Positions 45,263 through 57,477 are shown, counted from the first letter of the stretch. The stretch is DNA of 64,000 bases from Ophiosphaerella korrae (GCA_028456385.1 JALNQF010000139.1:1-64000), one strand, 5' to 3'. A program made the numbers and translations. The notes: generated from the letters alone by a model not told the origin.

Positions 45263-48136
45263 GTACATGTGGGTGGTTTTGGCGCGATGGAAAGATTGTT
45301 GCATATCACGGCCGGAATTCTACCGCAACGACTTGACCTGAAGACTTGATAATGATGAACGGACGATGCATGGTTGGCGAGCATTGCATAGCGCGGCGTT
45401 TTGGGGGGCCTTGCTTTTTTTTTTTCTTTGGAACTTGTTTACACGGGATGTGGAGAGCGTGTTTTGCATTGAGCGGTCGCAATATGAACCATGTCCGCTT
45501 TTGATTCCGTGCGTAGCGTAGCATATACCAACGTAGGCATTAATTTCGCTTTCCACTGCATTCAATCGGATTGCGCGCTTTATCGACGAGACCTATGTAC
45601 CAACTACTTATCGTCGTGACAGTCGGTCGGGAATCGGGTCGAACGACCGTTTGGACGCCTAGTGTTAGTATCATGTGGGACTGAAAGATTGGATAAATAT
45701 ATGCATGGGTGGGAGGGGAATGGGTGTGTCTAAGAAGTATATATATATATATATATACGAGAACTTGCCAAGGACAGCGACTCGCGTGTAATGTTCCCCT
45801 CGCCATGATGTAGAGGAGAGAAGAGAAACTACGTGTGGGCCTAGTAGCGTCTAGATTCAACACCGTCTCGCTGTCTGTCGATCTCCTTGTTGTTTCTGTT
45901 TTACCGGCATCTTGTTCTCTGGGACTATTTTGCCCGTGTTCTCTAGCCTAGTGTGACAGGGACATGCTAACAGTCGACCCCTGATCGTGACGATGAAACT
46001 TTTTTTTTTCAAATTCTTAATTTATTTAGGCATGGCGATATCATTGTATTTTAGGCTCTGTTCCTGTGTGTTACGGTACATAGGTATTTGGTGGGGTTGC
46101 ATGTTTTGTGGACTAGGTATTGTGGTGTAGTAGAACCGCACGTGAGCGGGGAGTCTTAGGTCAGCTTTTCGGCTCTACAGGGGGCCGCGAGTGAGATCGG
46201 ATGAGGGAGATAGGACACCGACACCAACTCGTCAAGTAGCTACTCAGTCCATATATTCAACTCATCTCACCGACTGCGGGTCGGCACCTGCCTCCTACTT
46301 CTACGTGCATCCTAGTATGCCACAGTATATAATTTGACGGTTGGTTTTGTGGAGGGGAGAGGATAGCTAACAAGGGAGAAGTTGAAAGACGTAGTAAAAA
46401 GAAGTATTCTATACTAGAAGATGTTACAAGGAGTATAACGCTATACGCTAACTACGCGCTTATAAGGTTATATAAGTAGAATTATATCGATATAGAAGAG
46501 CTTGCCGAGATAAGGGATAGTATTAGTAGACAACAGTGACTCCCTCAAGTCTGTGGGCGCGGCTTTTACAATGTATCACAAGCCGACGGTCCTGCATGTT
46601 AACAGGTTGTGGAGGAAAGTTTTTTCTAATGGTAGAAGTTAGAGAGATCCGAATCCGCAATTGCAGCGTGATATGAAGCAGGTACTCCAAGCAGCTCAGA
46701 ATGAGCTGAAGGAACCAAAAGAATAAACTGTATCAATGACCCTTCTGGTAGCCTCATGTCTTAGTCCAGTGGCCTGTTTGGCTGTATACCTGAAGGAGCA
46801 AATGAATGCATGCAGGGCAATTACCTTAGCGGAGGCAACCCTAACCTTGTGGCCAAGAGCCCTCTAGTCTTCATCTCGCGACCCCCGGAGCGTGTGTCCG
46901 TGGGATTCATAAACGCCGCAGCTTGCAAGGTGGTTGGCACATAACCCTTCACTGCTTGACGTAACGTTGCCCGTAATGCCTTGGTACGTGCTTACATACG
47001 ATTTCGACCAGAAGAATTGTCTTTTTGCCATCGTACCTCATCCGCAAAGTAAAGTACTTTAGTTTATCATGGTGATCTTCGCGCACGTGCATTTTAGGCG
47101 TCGAAGAAGAAGCTCCTTCCACCACCCGAGCATATGTACTAAGCAATGGACAGGATTTGTTTCCCTCAAGTTCATGGTCAAGCAGCTCGGAATCTATTTG
47201 TCCATACCGGAATGCCTGACGATCAAGGCTACAAAGACCTGCCGAACCTCGCTGTTCAGGTGGATGTAATTATAAGCGGTAGGTGATACAATGTTGTGAG
47301 GATGGCCTAAGCTAATAGCCTGGGCCAATTGAACAGCCCTAGGGACATCGACAACAGCACCTCAGAGGTTATCACACTACCAAATGGTTTCAATGCCAGG
47401 GTAGTGAATATCTTTGAATATCTTCTATCGTTTGTGAGGAAAATTCCATGCGTTTATCACACGCGGGCAAACAAATGCAAACGGTTACCATGATTTGGTG
47501 TTTCTCATCACCAAATATCAAATGGATGGGACAGAAGCTTGGACTGGTTGAGGAAGATAATAAAGGAGCAGAAGCAGGAAAAGAAGAAAAAGAATGAGAA
47601 GAGGGCTGAGTTTGGATTTGGGACTGTTTTGGACAGGAAACTACAGGACAATTTGATTGATTTGAGTGAGTTGATCAGACTCCTGTTCAAGTGTAGGTAG
47701 ATACAAATCTCGACCTATATACTCTGAATCCGGAGATTTGAATCCTCCGGATAACCGATATCCTCGGCATCTCCTCTTGAAGATAAGATCATCTTATCTT
47801 TAGAGTTGTATCCCGCAACAGGGACGTAATATATGAGCGATATAGGAGATTAGTGAAAGGCAAATGACAGTGGGTGCCTTCTTAGGAATCATTACATTGA
47901 AGGTAGACCTTGACATTCATATCAGTACTCTAAAGGCGAAGACCACATAGGATCGAGTTGAGCGAAGCAAGTGATTGTGAAGTTACCGTTTTTCCGCTTC
48001 TAGAAATGGTTAAACGAGGGTGGGGAGCGGCGGTCAGTGAGAGGTGAATGGCATATGAACATGTAGGTTGGATAAGAATACCCATGTCACGGTGACAGGA
48101 CAAAATGCGTTAGTGGCTTTTATTTTCCTAGAGATT
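45263..48136. other. Gene-poor stretch, partly AT-rich
   Basis: Contains a (TA)n run at about 45739-45758 and an AT-rich block at 46370-46530 with RIP-like texture. A 65-codon minus frame at 46949-47146 and a Lys/Glu-rich plus frame ending at about 47697 (WDRSLDWLRKIIKEQKQEKK) look somewhat protein-like but have no recognised family or splice context, and are not called as genes. Confidence 0.4.
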
Positions 48137-49190
48137 CTAACATGAGTCGCGTTGTTCTCTCCAGGGTTCGTATGGTGATCCTTTTAGCATAAACCGTGTC
48201 TCAAACGAGTCTTGGGGCACTATCATCTGCGCCAATCTTTGCTTCTTTTCTTCTGTAGTCTTCCGCCACAACGAGGTCTTTTCGACCCTGGCCGTCAGGA
48301 ATGCGCTGCTAAGTAGTGACGAGTCAAACTTCCCCTTACCTCCTATCAATTCCGCATTACGTTATTGTGCTCACTCCACATCGGTTGTTCCATTCAGATT
48401 CAAGTGTATTTGCCCCCATCTATGATTTAGATTAGCTCATCAACAATATCACACAGCAAAACCAGGTCGTGCATGTCTAAGTAGCTCTGTACCAATTCCG
48501 CCAGCGGTGCATACGGAACCCTATTCGGGCTGCTGCATACATCACTTTTGCCAACCGGTATTCGTGCGTGTATAGAGGGCATCAGGCAGAATTCATAATC
48601 CACCATATTCCCCCGAAGCCACGTGTATGTGTGCGCGAGCGACATGGGCTGAGGAATCCACTTCTCGTTCGTTTGGATGTATTCGTTGCGCTGTCGTAAT
48701 ATATCAACTACCCCCTTTACCTTCTCAGTCGGATTACAAATCTCCTATTTCTGTGCGAACGTTAAGTTCAGTTTTCGTAATTTGGTCCAGGTAGAAGATG
48801 AGTGCGGATACGCCAACAACACAATATGGAATCCGATTTGTTCCAGAACTTGCGTCACATTATGAATTTCGAAGGTTGCATGTCCGCCACATGACGCCTG
48901 CCTTTCCATCTTATATTTTCGAGTCTCTACCCGCTCGCCTTTCTTGATAGACGTTCGGGGCAATATTTTGGCCGGAGAATAGAGCAGAACAGAAGCGGAC
49001 CTTCGAGGATGAGACGAAATAGGGAGCTTGGATTTTGGTGTGCGTGTATAACCAGTCAATGATAGAGTGAAGGTAAGGTATATTACAAGGCACCATTAAC
49101 GCACGGACCAACTGGCACCCTTGGCCTCCACGCGTTCGTCGCGACAGGTGCAAATGCAAGCTACTCCCTTTCCAAAATTAGTTTCACGCC
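48137..49190 (-). pseudogene. Unidentified decayed gene
   Basis: On the minus strand one frame runs from about 49059 to 48427 with a single in-frame TAG near 48745. It reads SKLPISSHPRRSASVLLYSP, MERQASCGGHATFEIHNVTQ, KVKGVVDILRQRNEYIQTNE and PYAPLAELVQSYLDMHDLVL. A second frame (48349-48137) continues with KFDSSLLSSAFLTARVEKTS. The length of about 300 codons with few interruptions argues for a former gene, but I recognise no family. It may be transposon-borne or a lineage-specific gene. Confidence 0.35.
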
Positions 49191-50515
49191 ACATGGAACC
49201 CGTGGGGATTATGGTGAGATTGTCGATTAGCCTAGCCTTCTAGAGCGCCGCAAGCTAAGACAACTCTACCAGAACAAATTGACTCGAAATTGTTTATGAT
49301 AAATAATACTCTATCTAAGAACACTGATGTTGGGCAAAGTAGGTAATTCTACGGAGTAGAAGCTGCCCTTCACCGCTTTTGTATCTGGACACACGTGGAC
49401 ATAGGTAGGAGGAGTATCCATCATGTTGCCGTAGCGACGTACCGACTTCCGAGCAGCATGTGCCAGCGCGTCCGTACTGCGCCCGGGGACCGATCTGGGA
49501 AGCGTTTAAATATATCTTCATGTATTTGCTGGCGGCAGCGCGTATTTTCTCTGCTGTATCCCTAATCATTACTGGCAGCATAAGGTCGGTATGCCTCATC
49601 ATCATTGTCCTCTTCGTGGCCGTCGTCGTCTGACTAGTTAGCATCATTATGGGAATTGCTCATCCGGTCCGTGTTGAGCAGCGTCAAGCCCCTATAAGTA
49701 CATGCTCCTGATGTACTAGCATTATATCGGTATCCTATTAGCATCCACGAATAAAGGAGGCTGATGCCTACATCTTTATCCATGGAATTGGACGAATTAT
49801 GAACCCTGTTTAAGTCATCTGCTATCGATTTGCATTAGAGTATATCGAGCCGGGGTAGTAATGTGGCCGCTGCCGGCAGGCGTGTAGGCGAGATAGTGCT
49901 TGGGCAACTTCGCGGACCCAGAGTTACGTAGGCCTGAGTGCGTTGATGAGAAGGAAGAGATGGAGGCACGACAACGCGCAAAAGCCTGGTTTGCGCTAAT
50001 GCCGACACAACAAGAGACCTGTTAAATGCCAATGCATGCCTCTACCGTGAATGCCTGTATTCCAGAGGAGTCTTCGCTTTCGGTTGGGGCAGCGTCGCTT
50101 TTTTTTACACACTGAGTTAGTGACATAATATTTTATTGTCTGAAAGCCTAACAAATGCTCTTACTAACCATGTTTATGCTCTGTTGATAACCGGTCAGGA
50201 AGGAGATCTGCTCGCTTATACAGTCGCAAGCACAATCGGTTTCCGGTCTTTGCTGCATGACCCACAGTTACTAGATCTATGTTAGTGCTCCGCAAGGGGT
50301 AACAGTGCAATGTACTCTTCTTTTAGTACGACAAAATAGTACGCATTACCACGTGTAGCCACGGCCCATAATCCAATACCCCAACAATAGGGGCGGCTTT
50401 GTTACCAACCTTTACAGTCGCGATTGCTAGGTGAAGAGGAGCTCAAACCTAAACTGCTTATGCAGTGAATGCAAGCTACTAAAGTCTCTAATCGAGAGCC
50501 GACTTCAGCGAGAAG
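49191..50515. other. Intergenic, 3' flank of the NLR gene
   Basis: No protein-like frame of note. A T homopolymer lies near 50099-50105. Confidence 0.4.
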
Positions 50516-53502
50516 TCATAGTGATGCTGTAGACAATCTCTCATCCTCAACTGCAAGTTCAGCGTACAAGTCATAGAGGACTTCAAGCGACACAAGCCGT
50601 GAAGGATGATCGCTCCTTAGTACTCGAACTTCAATTGCGACCACGTGCTCCAGCAGCTCTACTGCCTTCTTCACCTGTCCGCCTGCTTGGTATGCTCGTG
50701 CGAGCTCGTGCTGTGACGCTAGTCGGTCTGGGTGCTCTTCTGTCAGCACATTCTCATTCACTGCGACCACATGCTCTAGCAGCTCTACTGCCTTCTTCAC
50801 CTGTCCGTCTGCATGGTATGCTCCTGCGAGCTCGTGCTGTGACGCTAGTCGGTTTGGGTGCTCTTCTGCCAGCACATTTTCTCTCACTGCGACTACATGC
50901 TCTAGCAGCTCTACTGCCTTCTTCACCTGTCCGTCTGCATGGTATGCTGCTGCGAGCTGGTGCTGCGACGCTAGTCGGTCTGGGTGCTCTTCTGTCAGCA
51001 CATTCTCATTCACTGCGACCACATGCTCTAGCAGCTCTACTGCCTTCTTCACCTGTCCGTCTGCATGGTATACTCGTGCGAGCTCGTACTGCGACAGCAG
51101 CCGGTCCGCGTCATCGTCATCTAACCCCTCTCTCCACTTACACGACTCTTCCAGCCATCTTACTGCCTCTCTAATCCTGCCATCAACTCGCAGACATTTT
51201 CCTACTAGCAAACATAGCGTGGAATTTTCCTTATCGCAAACCTGCCCTCTCTCCAGTAGTCGCAGTGCGTGCGGCAGATATGCTCTCCACGCTGTGCGAT
51301 TCTCATAGTCATCAGACGGGAAGACATCTACCACATGCCGCACTGCTTCTTCTGTCACCTTTTCTGCATTGCCATGCTTGCTAACCCAGATCCTAGTCGC
51401 CAGGTGTACAAGTCGGTGCATGTCGTACCACTCTTCTTCCTCTGTCTCCCCTTCACTGTCCTCTGCCACCTCCCAGTTGCCATTCTTCCCGCCGTCGTCC
51501 TTGTTATTGCTACCCCGTCTCGACAGGAAAGAGTACCCACAGAGCGTGCCGATGGCCTCCTCTGTCTGTACCGCTGACCGTACGCTCGGCAGCATCGATC
51601 GTGGTATAGCCTTCCATTCTACGCACGATATAAATGCTAGGAGATTAGCCGCCGTCGCATCATGCTCGCGAATCTGGCTGAAAGACACCACCCATGTTGT
51701 GGCCACTGCGTTCGTCGACCCTTTGTACCGTGTATCGTCGCGGAACTCTCTACTCATTAGAGCAACGGTGTCCTGCTCTGTGCTCCGAAGCAGATGCAAG
51801 TACTTCGCGATAGACATGCGATTTCTGTTTAGGTAGGTAGCCGCCTGTGTAATAGCTAGTGGCAGGCACGTTAGCTCGTCTAGCAGCTTGTTAATCGCCG
51901 CATTATTATGAAGGCTTTTGCTTGTTAGCGACTTTGTGAGGAAGTTGGCTGCATCCTGTCGATCCATTGCTCCAAGCTCTATCACGTCGCCACGTGTCAG
52001 TTCCGCTACCTCTGGGGTGCGTGTGGTATATACAACTATGCCCGTCTCGCTCTCTGGAAGATAGTCGACGACGCCTTTCGACTGCCCAGTCCCAAAGACG
52101 ATGGCAAGATCATCAGCATTGTCCACCACCAACAACCACCGCCCTGCTCGGCTTGCACTCAAGTACTGCTGAACTAGCTCCTTCGCACCCTCTTCTTCAC
52201 TTATTGCCTGCGGTATACGCAGCGCTTTTGCAATTCTTGCGCATGCTTGCTCGAAGCTCTCCATGCTCAGTGCAGCTACCCAGAAGATAGAGTACTCTGG
52301 CCACGTCTCTTTTACTGTGTATGCGAACTGTAGCGCTACTTGTGTCTTGCCTGTTCCGCCAAGCCCTACAATTGACAGCTTCCGGCAGTCTTGGTCTACC
52401 ATCAGCTTCTGATGCAGCATATGGAGCTCATTTTGCCGTCCGACAAAGTATCGATTCCTGGGAAATGGAATGTAGGCTGGTTTAACCATACGGCCTGCCA
52501 CGGCATCAGCGCTAGCACACCACCCACAGCACTACAGCTACACTAACCGCTGGCCTCGCGGATGGCCTCGTCCACCGTGTGCGCCTTTGCTACTTCCGCC
52601 GGCGGTATCACCGACAGCACTTCCTTTGCATAGGCTGCCGCTGTCGCCGCCGCATACGCATGCCACCGCTTGTTCTTGTGCGAGTCAGCATAGTCACAGA
52701 TGCCGCGGATGACCAGGCAGGGAAAGCTATTCATCAGGCCTGCCGCCTCCATCTCGAAGCAGAGCACGCCGCCGAGCTCTGCGCTAACTTTGTCTCGTTC
52801 AGCCGCGCTCCTCATCACCTGGTTGCCCGATGCGACCGTGCCATAATGCACCACTACTGCTTGCCCTCGCGGCTCCCGAGCTACCATGTAGTTTCTGTTG
52901 CACTGCCCACACGTTGCGCCGCCCTCATGATTGTATGTCGCGTCGAAGAGAACGTCTGACCCGGCAGCTTCCCGCGTAAAGTCTGGCAAGCTATCAAACT
53001 TAGAGAGATACTCAGATAGTCTGCCCTTCCCTCTCATGTGCTTCGCCCGCAGGTTTGCAACGGCGTTAAGTAGAACGGTTGGCGGCGTGTTGAGGGATCC
53101 TGTACGCTCAAACCCGCTTGGCGTAGCCTTCCCAAAGTCGTACTGCACCACCCCACCATGCACTTTATACGGCTTACTAACTACCACGTCCCCAAGACGA
53201 ATGTCTGCTTCCTCGCTAGGAACGCCTCCTCCAATACCTACCATCAGGCCGAAGCGCGTAGATGGGAAGGCTGATTTCATCTGAACAGCGACGGCTGCAG
53301 CCGAGTTGTTGCCCGTCTGACCTTCGGGCAAACAAGCGATTACAACGTTATGGTCACCGACTCGTCCGCACGTGTAGATGTTTGTGTCATAGGCGTCAGA
53401 CTGGGGCGTTTCGTGCTCTTCGTCGAGCATCTCCTGTGCTGCAGCCAGCTCGACTGACAGGGCGCACACCCATCCCACTGTGTACTCGTCGCGGCGCGGC
53501 AT
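50516..53502 (-). CDS. NLR-type receptor: PNP/UDP-phosphorylase-like + NB-ARC + TPR
   Basis: Two exons, 53502-52548 and 52494-50516, joined over a 53-bp GT-AG intron in phase 1, give 977 residues. Residues about 5-300 form a purine-nucleoside-phosphorylase-like domain (YTVGWVCALSVELAAAQEML, GLMVGIGGGVPS, CFEMEAAGLMNSFPCLVIRG followed by ICDYADSHKN), a common fungal NLR effector or sensor domain. The NB-ARC core follows, with P-loop GLGGTGKT at 362-369, Walker B WLLVVDNADD at about 438-447, IVVYTTRT, and CLPLAITQAATYL in the GLPLA position. A helical linker contains YDMHRLVHLATRIWV. The C-terminus has four nearly identical 42-residue TPR units (ADGQVKKAVELLEHVVAV, NVLTEEHPDRLASQHELA). Fungal NLRs of this layout are proposed non-self sensors that trigger incompatibility-type cell death. 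It looks intact although its surroundings are decayed. Confidence 0.9.
50633..51090 (-). repeat. Near-identical 126-bp tandem units coding for TPRs in the NLR gene
   Basis: Roughly four units of 126 bp, sharing long identical words such as agcagctctactgccttctt and cacctgtccgtctgcatggt (plus-strand reading). Near identity at DNA level implies recent expansion or gene-conversion-like exchange. Unit number is likely to vary between strains. Confidence 0.85.
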
Positions 53503-54318
53503 TTACTGCTGTTACAAAGAGGGGCAAGAAGGCAGAGGGACTGTTGTGGAGGATCCGTCACGGCAAGAAAGAGGTGTCTGTGAAGCGGTAGCTGGCAGCC
53601 TGACAGCAGCATTTACTGCTGCTCAGCTTTGTGGCCTGTTCAGCACCTGGCTGCCCACTGTCAGCAAGCAGCTGTCGAGTTGCATGTCTATGTTAAGCGG
53701 GCATAGTTGTAAGGCGTTATCCTGGGCCCCGCGCGGCACGACTAGCCCGCCTATTGGCCAGGCGTGCATGGGCTAGTATGGTTCCCGCATAGTCCTGCTG
53801 TTGGCGTGTGAGGACTGGAGGCGATCGACAACGGGTCTAGGGTCCAAGCGGGAGGGTGGATGGTCTACATGATGCAAGGCTACCTAGATTTACATACCCT
53901 TCTTTGGGTTGCGAAACCTGAAGCAGTGGGTATGGAAAACTATATATATATATACTTTGAAGCAGCAGCCAGGGAGCAGGCACTTGTAACTTTTAGCTAT
54001 CGAGTTGAGGTTATGTGTGGCTAGCGGGCCGACAGAGCTCCGACTTAGCGGCTGTTCTTTGAATTAGCTGTGCCGACCTAAAATCGTTCGAAAGTATTGC
54101 TATGCCTGCTTGCATGTTGCAATGCCGCACATCCCTTTACTACGGCGCTTAGCCTTGCAAGGTCGTAGCACAACTTAATTCGCGACACGATACTTGATAG
54201 GTCCTTGATATAAGTTGAAATAGCCAATGTTGCTTACTGTACTATCCGCAATGTAGATACTGGTATACGGCTCTTTGGCACGACGAAGGCGCTAGCTAAC
54301 GGTGCTGGATGACGACGA
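53503..54318. other. Promoter side of the NLR gene and AT-rich flank
   Basis: Holds the NLR 5' flank and a short (TA)n run near 53942-53953. No gene is seen. Confidence 0.4.
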
Positions 54319-55075
54319 ATGATTACTCCGGCTATGCTTGCCGCTCTCTGCGACCGCTTGCTTGGAAAGCTGGGGCTATATTACGATGAGATGACCGTGT
54401 TTTGGTACGACGAGTTTAGCATACTCGTCTCTGTATCTAGTACTAGTAGAGTATTGGCCTCTATTAAATGGATAACGAAAGTTAGCTGACGGATAGCTAG
54501 TAAATGCAATGCTGATCTGTGAGATTTTTATCTATATAAGCTATCTGCTTTCTGCTCACACCAGCTTGTTTACGTAGATGAATTTGGATGTGACAAGCGG
54601 ATTGGTTTTAGGCGGATAGGCTGGTCTCCACTCGGCCTAGCGCTTGTGGAGGTAGTACAATTTCACCGCGACCGTAGGTATTAGATCCTGCCTGCGTATA
54701 CGCAAGATGGGGTTCTATTTTCTAAAGTCTTCTAGGGAATAATGGATGGAGAATTTGTAGAGCAGCTTCTGTACTACTGTAGCGCCGGCCCTGTTCCGAT
54801 TATAGACAATGTATCTTTCTACTACAGCGAACGGATCGAATAAATGTGCCTTGAAGCCAACGTTGAGCTACCGCATCTACTACCTTACTACTGGATTCGA
54901 ACCCTATTGAAGAATTCTTTGCAGACCTGAAGGCTTTTATCAAAAAGTAGTGACACGACTACGAGAGCACTGTGTACTAGGATTTTGTGGCGTTTCTTGA
55001 GTGGTGGATTAGTGTGGTTGGGGGGGAGACAAGATAGTGCAAGAGGCTACTTCCGGGTCGCATTTGTTAGTACTT
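54319..55075 (+). mobile_element. Decayed Tc1/mariner-type transposase (DDE domain)
   Basis: Read from 54319: ITPAMLAALCDRLLGKLGLY, then LVYVDEFGCDKRIGFRRIGW with the first catalytic Asp (VDE), FHRDRRY followed by a TAG in place of the usual Gln, ILPAYTQDGVLFSKVF followed by another TAG, then PVPIIDNVSFYYSERIE with the second catalytic Asp (IDN). After a frame change comes NPIEEFFADLKAFIKK with the third acidic residue, and FVAFLEWWISVVGG. The order is that of fungal Tc1-like elements with a DDE_3-type domain. Several CAG-to-TAG and TGG-to-TAG changes and at least one frameshift show it is dead, with a RIP signature. Terminal inverted repeats were not found by eye. Confidence 0.8.
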
Positions 55076-55135
55076 TCAGGCCCTAGCCGATGGCCCTACA
55101 GAAGTGTATGCTAACACTTTTAATAGCTGTTATTA

Positions 55136-55553
55136 ACCGTCCAAATGGGACTTCTGGTCGCACGAGTTCAGAACGGTTTCGGCCGTCACAACTACTATGT
55201 CCCAGCCGAAAACAGAAAGACAGCGGCGCGCTTGCTAGTAATCGCCCAGTTCATGTAGGCATTAGCCCTTGCAATGTGCAAAATGAGCGTCGCGATCCTG
55301 TTACTTCGTCTCAAGCAAGGGAGGGGGTGGAAGATATTTTTATACTTGTTAGCGTCACTCATACTCGGCGCTATCGTCGTTACATATATTTCGCCATTGT
55401 TTCAATGCCGACCGATCGCTGCCCTGTGGGAACCGACGATATCAGGTGCCAAATGTTGGATGCCAAAGTACGTACAAGCCAAGTTCCTCACCGTAAACAT
55501 CATCGTGGTTGTAACGGATGTTATATTTTCCGTCCTGCCGGTTACCTCTATTG
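55136..55553 (+). pseudogene. Fragment of a fungal rhodopsin-domain integral membrane protein
   Basis: The frame reads GFGRHNYYVPAENRKTAARL, then VIAQFM with a TAG, then ALALAMCKMSVAILLLRLK, WKIFLYLLASLILGAIVV and FQCRPIAALWEPTISGAKCW. These match the third to fifth transmembrane segments of the large fungal SAT20-type rhodopsin-domain family, whose hallmark is the KMS...LRL and FQCRP..A.W pair. The N-terminal and C-terminal segments are missing, and the piece directly follows the Tc1 remnant. It is a truncated, dead copy. Confidence 0.6.
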
Positions 55554-56084
55554 ATCGCTGCGGACGATAAAGAATATGAATAATTGGTTGCGTGTCATAC
55601 TTTCCAGTATTAGGTAGGCCTGTACAGTTTCCTATGCGCAAGGGTATAGCAGTCACTGATTAGCGAAGTCTTCATAGTTCATAGCGCAATGAACTGGGTC
55701 TAGATTTACAGAGTGATAGGGAACGAACAAGGAGGAAAACGTACGTACAGGATATTGGGCACTGCTTCGCGGAGTTTGTCCATGAAGGAAGGAAAGCGGC
55801 GGACATCACACATTCCTAACTAACGTGCATGGAAGGCAACATGCCCATCACCTATCTGAAATTCGAAACATTGGGGCGCAGGGAGTATGCACGAACCTCA
55901 AAGTAACCTTCCAAAGCTAATACACTCGTATATCCCACGGAGGGCAGGCTGGAGGTGATTGAGGATCGATATGGAATTGCATTGGTGCAATGATGGAAAG
56001 ACTGAAGCAGGCGGTTAGATACAGATACGTGAGACAAACAATGGTACTGAGGCAGCCACGACCTTTTACTGCCTAAAAGATAGT
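55554..56084. other. Intergenic, no gene
   Basis: No protein-like frame between the rhodopsin fragment and the F-box-like remnant. Confidence 0.4.
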
Positions 56085-57477
56085 CTAAGCTGCTCGAACT
56101 TCCAGAGGAAATCCGAAATGAAGTTTACAAGTACGCATTTCCCCCATTTTTAGCGTTATTTCGTTCTTTCCCCAGCATAGACTTAAAGGGAGCAGTATAG
56201 GGCTTCTTGCGGTCAACAAACTGGTCCATAAAGAAGTTATAAATCTAATGTATGGCACGAAACCACTTAGGCGTAAATATGAGGAAGACGGCTTGAGCAT
56301 CGAAGATGCTTTTTACAATTAGGGAGGCCAGGATCACTACGTTGGGCGCTGCTTAGGATGGAGTTGGAACATATCTGTGCTTCTCCGATTCCTCGGCGGA
56401 GATGCGCAAACGCGCGCCTCCCGGGCTCGAACGGAAGCTGAAGGCGACCCTAAATGCCGACCGAACTACCACAGCGCGAATCTTGTTAGATTACAGGGGA
56501 TTCGTGGCCTAGGTAGCATATTCTCTTGTGACAGAGGGCACAGCTCATTTTAAGGGGCGACTTCTTCAAGAAAACATTATTAAAGCCTTTAAGGCATTAC
56601 CCTTCAAAGACCATGTGAATACTGCCCAGAATCTACCCCATCTCAATCTGTCACATACTACAGGAAGACATATTGATCGTATATTCTATCATCTTAAGGA
56701 TGAAGGTGAGCAGCCCTATTATTCTGCTTCCTTTTCTGACCAGCTGGCTAGGTCTTTTAATAGACCATCGCGAGGATGCGCACCCAAACCCCATACTTCC
56801 TCTCAACGAGATGCCTACTGAGAACCCTGAAATCTCCCCTGGCAATCTGAACTCTAGCGCCCAGAAAAATACGACAACCAGTACTTCATTAGAATGGGTC
56901 ACAGGTGTTTTTGGCGATTATGTGTCGTGTGATCAGAAGAGTCAGGGTTCTGAATGATGGATTACCAGCCGTGAAGGCTACTGTGACGATGCAATCTCCT
57001 GGCTTCGCGCCACATGATTGCTTCATGATGCTGGAGATCTGCGAAAGTGAGGTAGAAAATCATGTAAAACTTTTGTTCGGGATAGACGTCATGTCGGCAA
57101 TAGGAATTCGGCACCTTATCCTAGGAAAAGGTGTCAAGCTGACATCCAATATATCTAATCCCGAGATTACATTGAAAGGTGTTAGGGACGAAACTATCAT
57201 TAGCATTCTTGGTGCTGAGATACATGAAGCAATCATAGCAAGTCGGATGCGCAGGAGGGAACTGGAGGAGGAAAGCAATTCTGCAACTGAATGCGTGTCC
57301 ATGATATTTACATGTAAATCTAGCGAAGGAGCTTATATAAACCTATGTCTGGCATTTAAAGAAGGCCTTCAAATCAGGGACAAGCTCTATAGTTGGAAGA
57401 AATCCTTACTCGTCACTACATGCAATGCTATTGCTCTTCAATCACTTTTCCTTCCCCATCGCACGTTTCGTGGGTAG
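56085..57477 (+). pseudogene. Possible F-box-like gene remnant, interrupted
   Basis: Begins with LLELPEEIRNEVYK. A plausible GTACGC...CAG intron (about 56131-56176) follows, leading to LKGSSIGLLAVNKLVHKEVI and NLMYGT. This resembles the first helices of fungal F-box/2EXR-type proteins (LPxEIRNEIY...LLxVNKxxxxEA...LYG). The frame stops at about 56320. A tRNA-like insert then intervenes, and protein-like sequence resumes at about 56528 (GRLLQENIIKAFKALPFKDH) and again at 56905-57477 (AVKATVTMQSPGFAPHDCF, EIHEAIIASRMRRRELEEES). Whether all three pieces were one gene is uncertain. Canonical-looking splice sites between them do not close in phase. Confidence 0.35.
56421..56480 (-). repeat. tRNA-like element, possible SINE head
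   Basis: On the minus strand, tagttcggtcgg (56468-56457) fits the pol III A-box consensus with one mismatch. About 23 bp later cgttcgagccc (56433-56423) fits the B-box with two mismatches. Ends gcgcg and cgcgc could pair as an acceptor-like stem, but no anticodon arm forms, so it is not a functional tRNA. A tRNA-derived SINE or tRNA relic is possible. Confidence 0.3.

Noticed and set aside
46949..47146. 65-codon minus frame (TPKMHVREDHHDKLKYFTLR)
   Set aside because: Texture is protein-like but it is short, with stops on both sides and no recognised family.
47490..47697. Lys/Glu-rich plus frame that looks like a last exon
   Set aside because: No acceptor-linked upstream coding sequence could be found; it may be chance in purine-rich DNA.
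50599..51174. 191-codon plus-strand frame with internal repeats
   Set aside because: It is the antisense shadow of the NLR TPR units; the repeat period is 126 bp on the coding strand.
54890..54905. ggattcgaaccc, which resembles a tRNA B-box
   Set aside because: It lies in the transposase codons for SNPIEE and has no A-box or cloverleaf around it.
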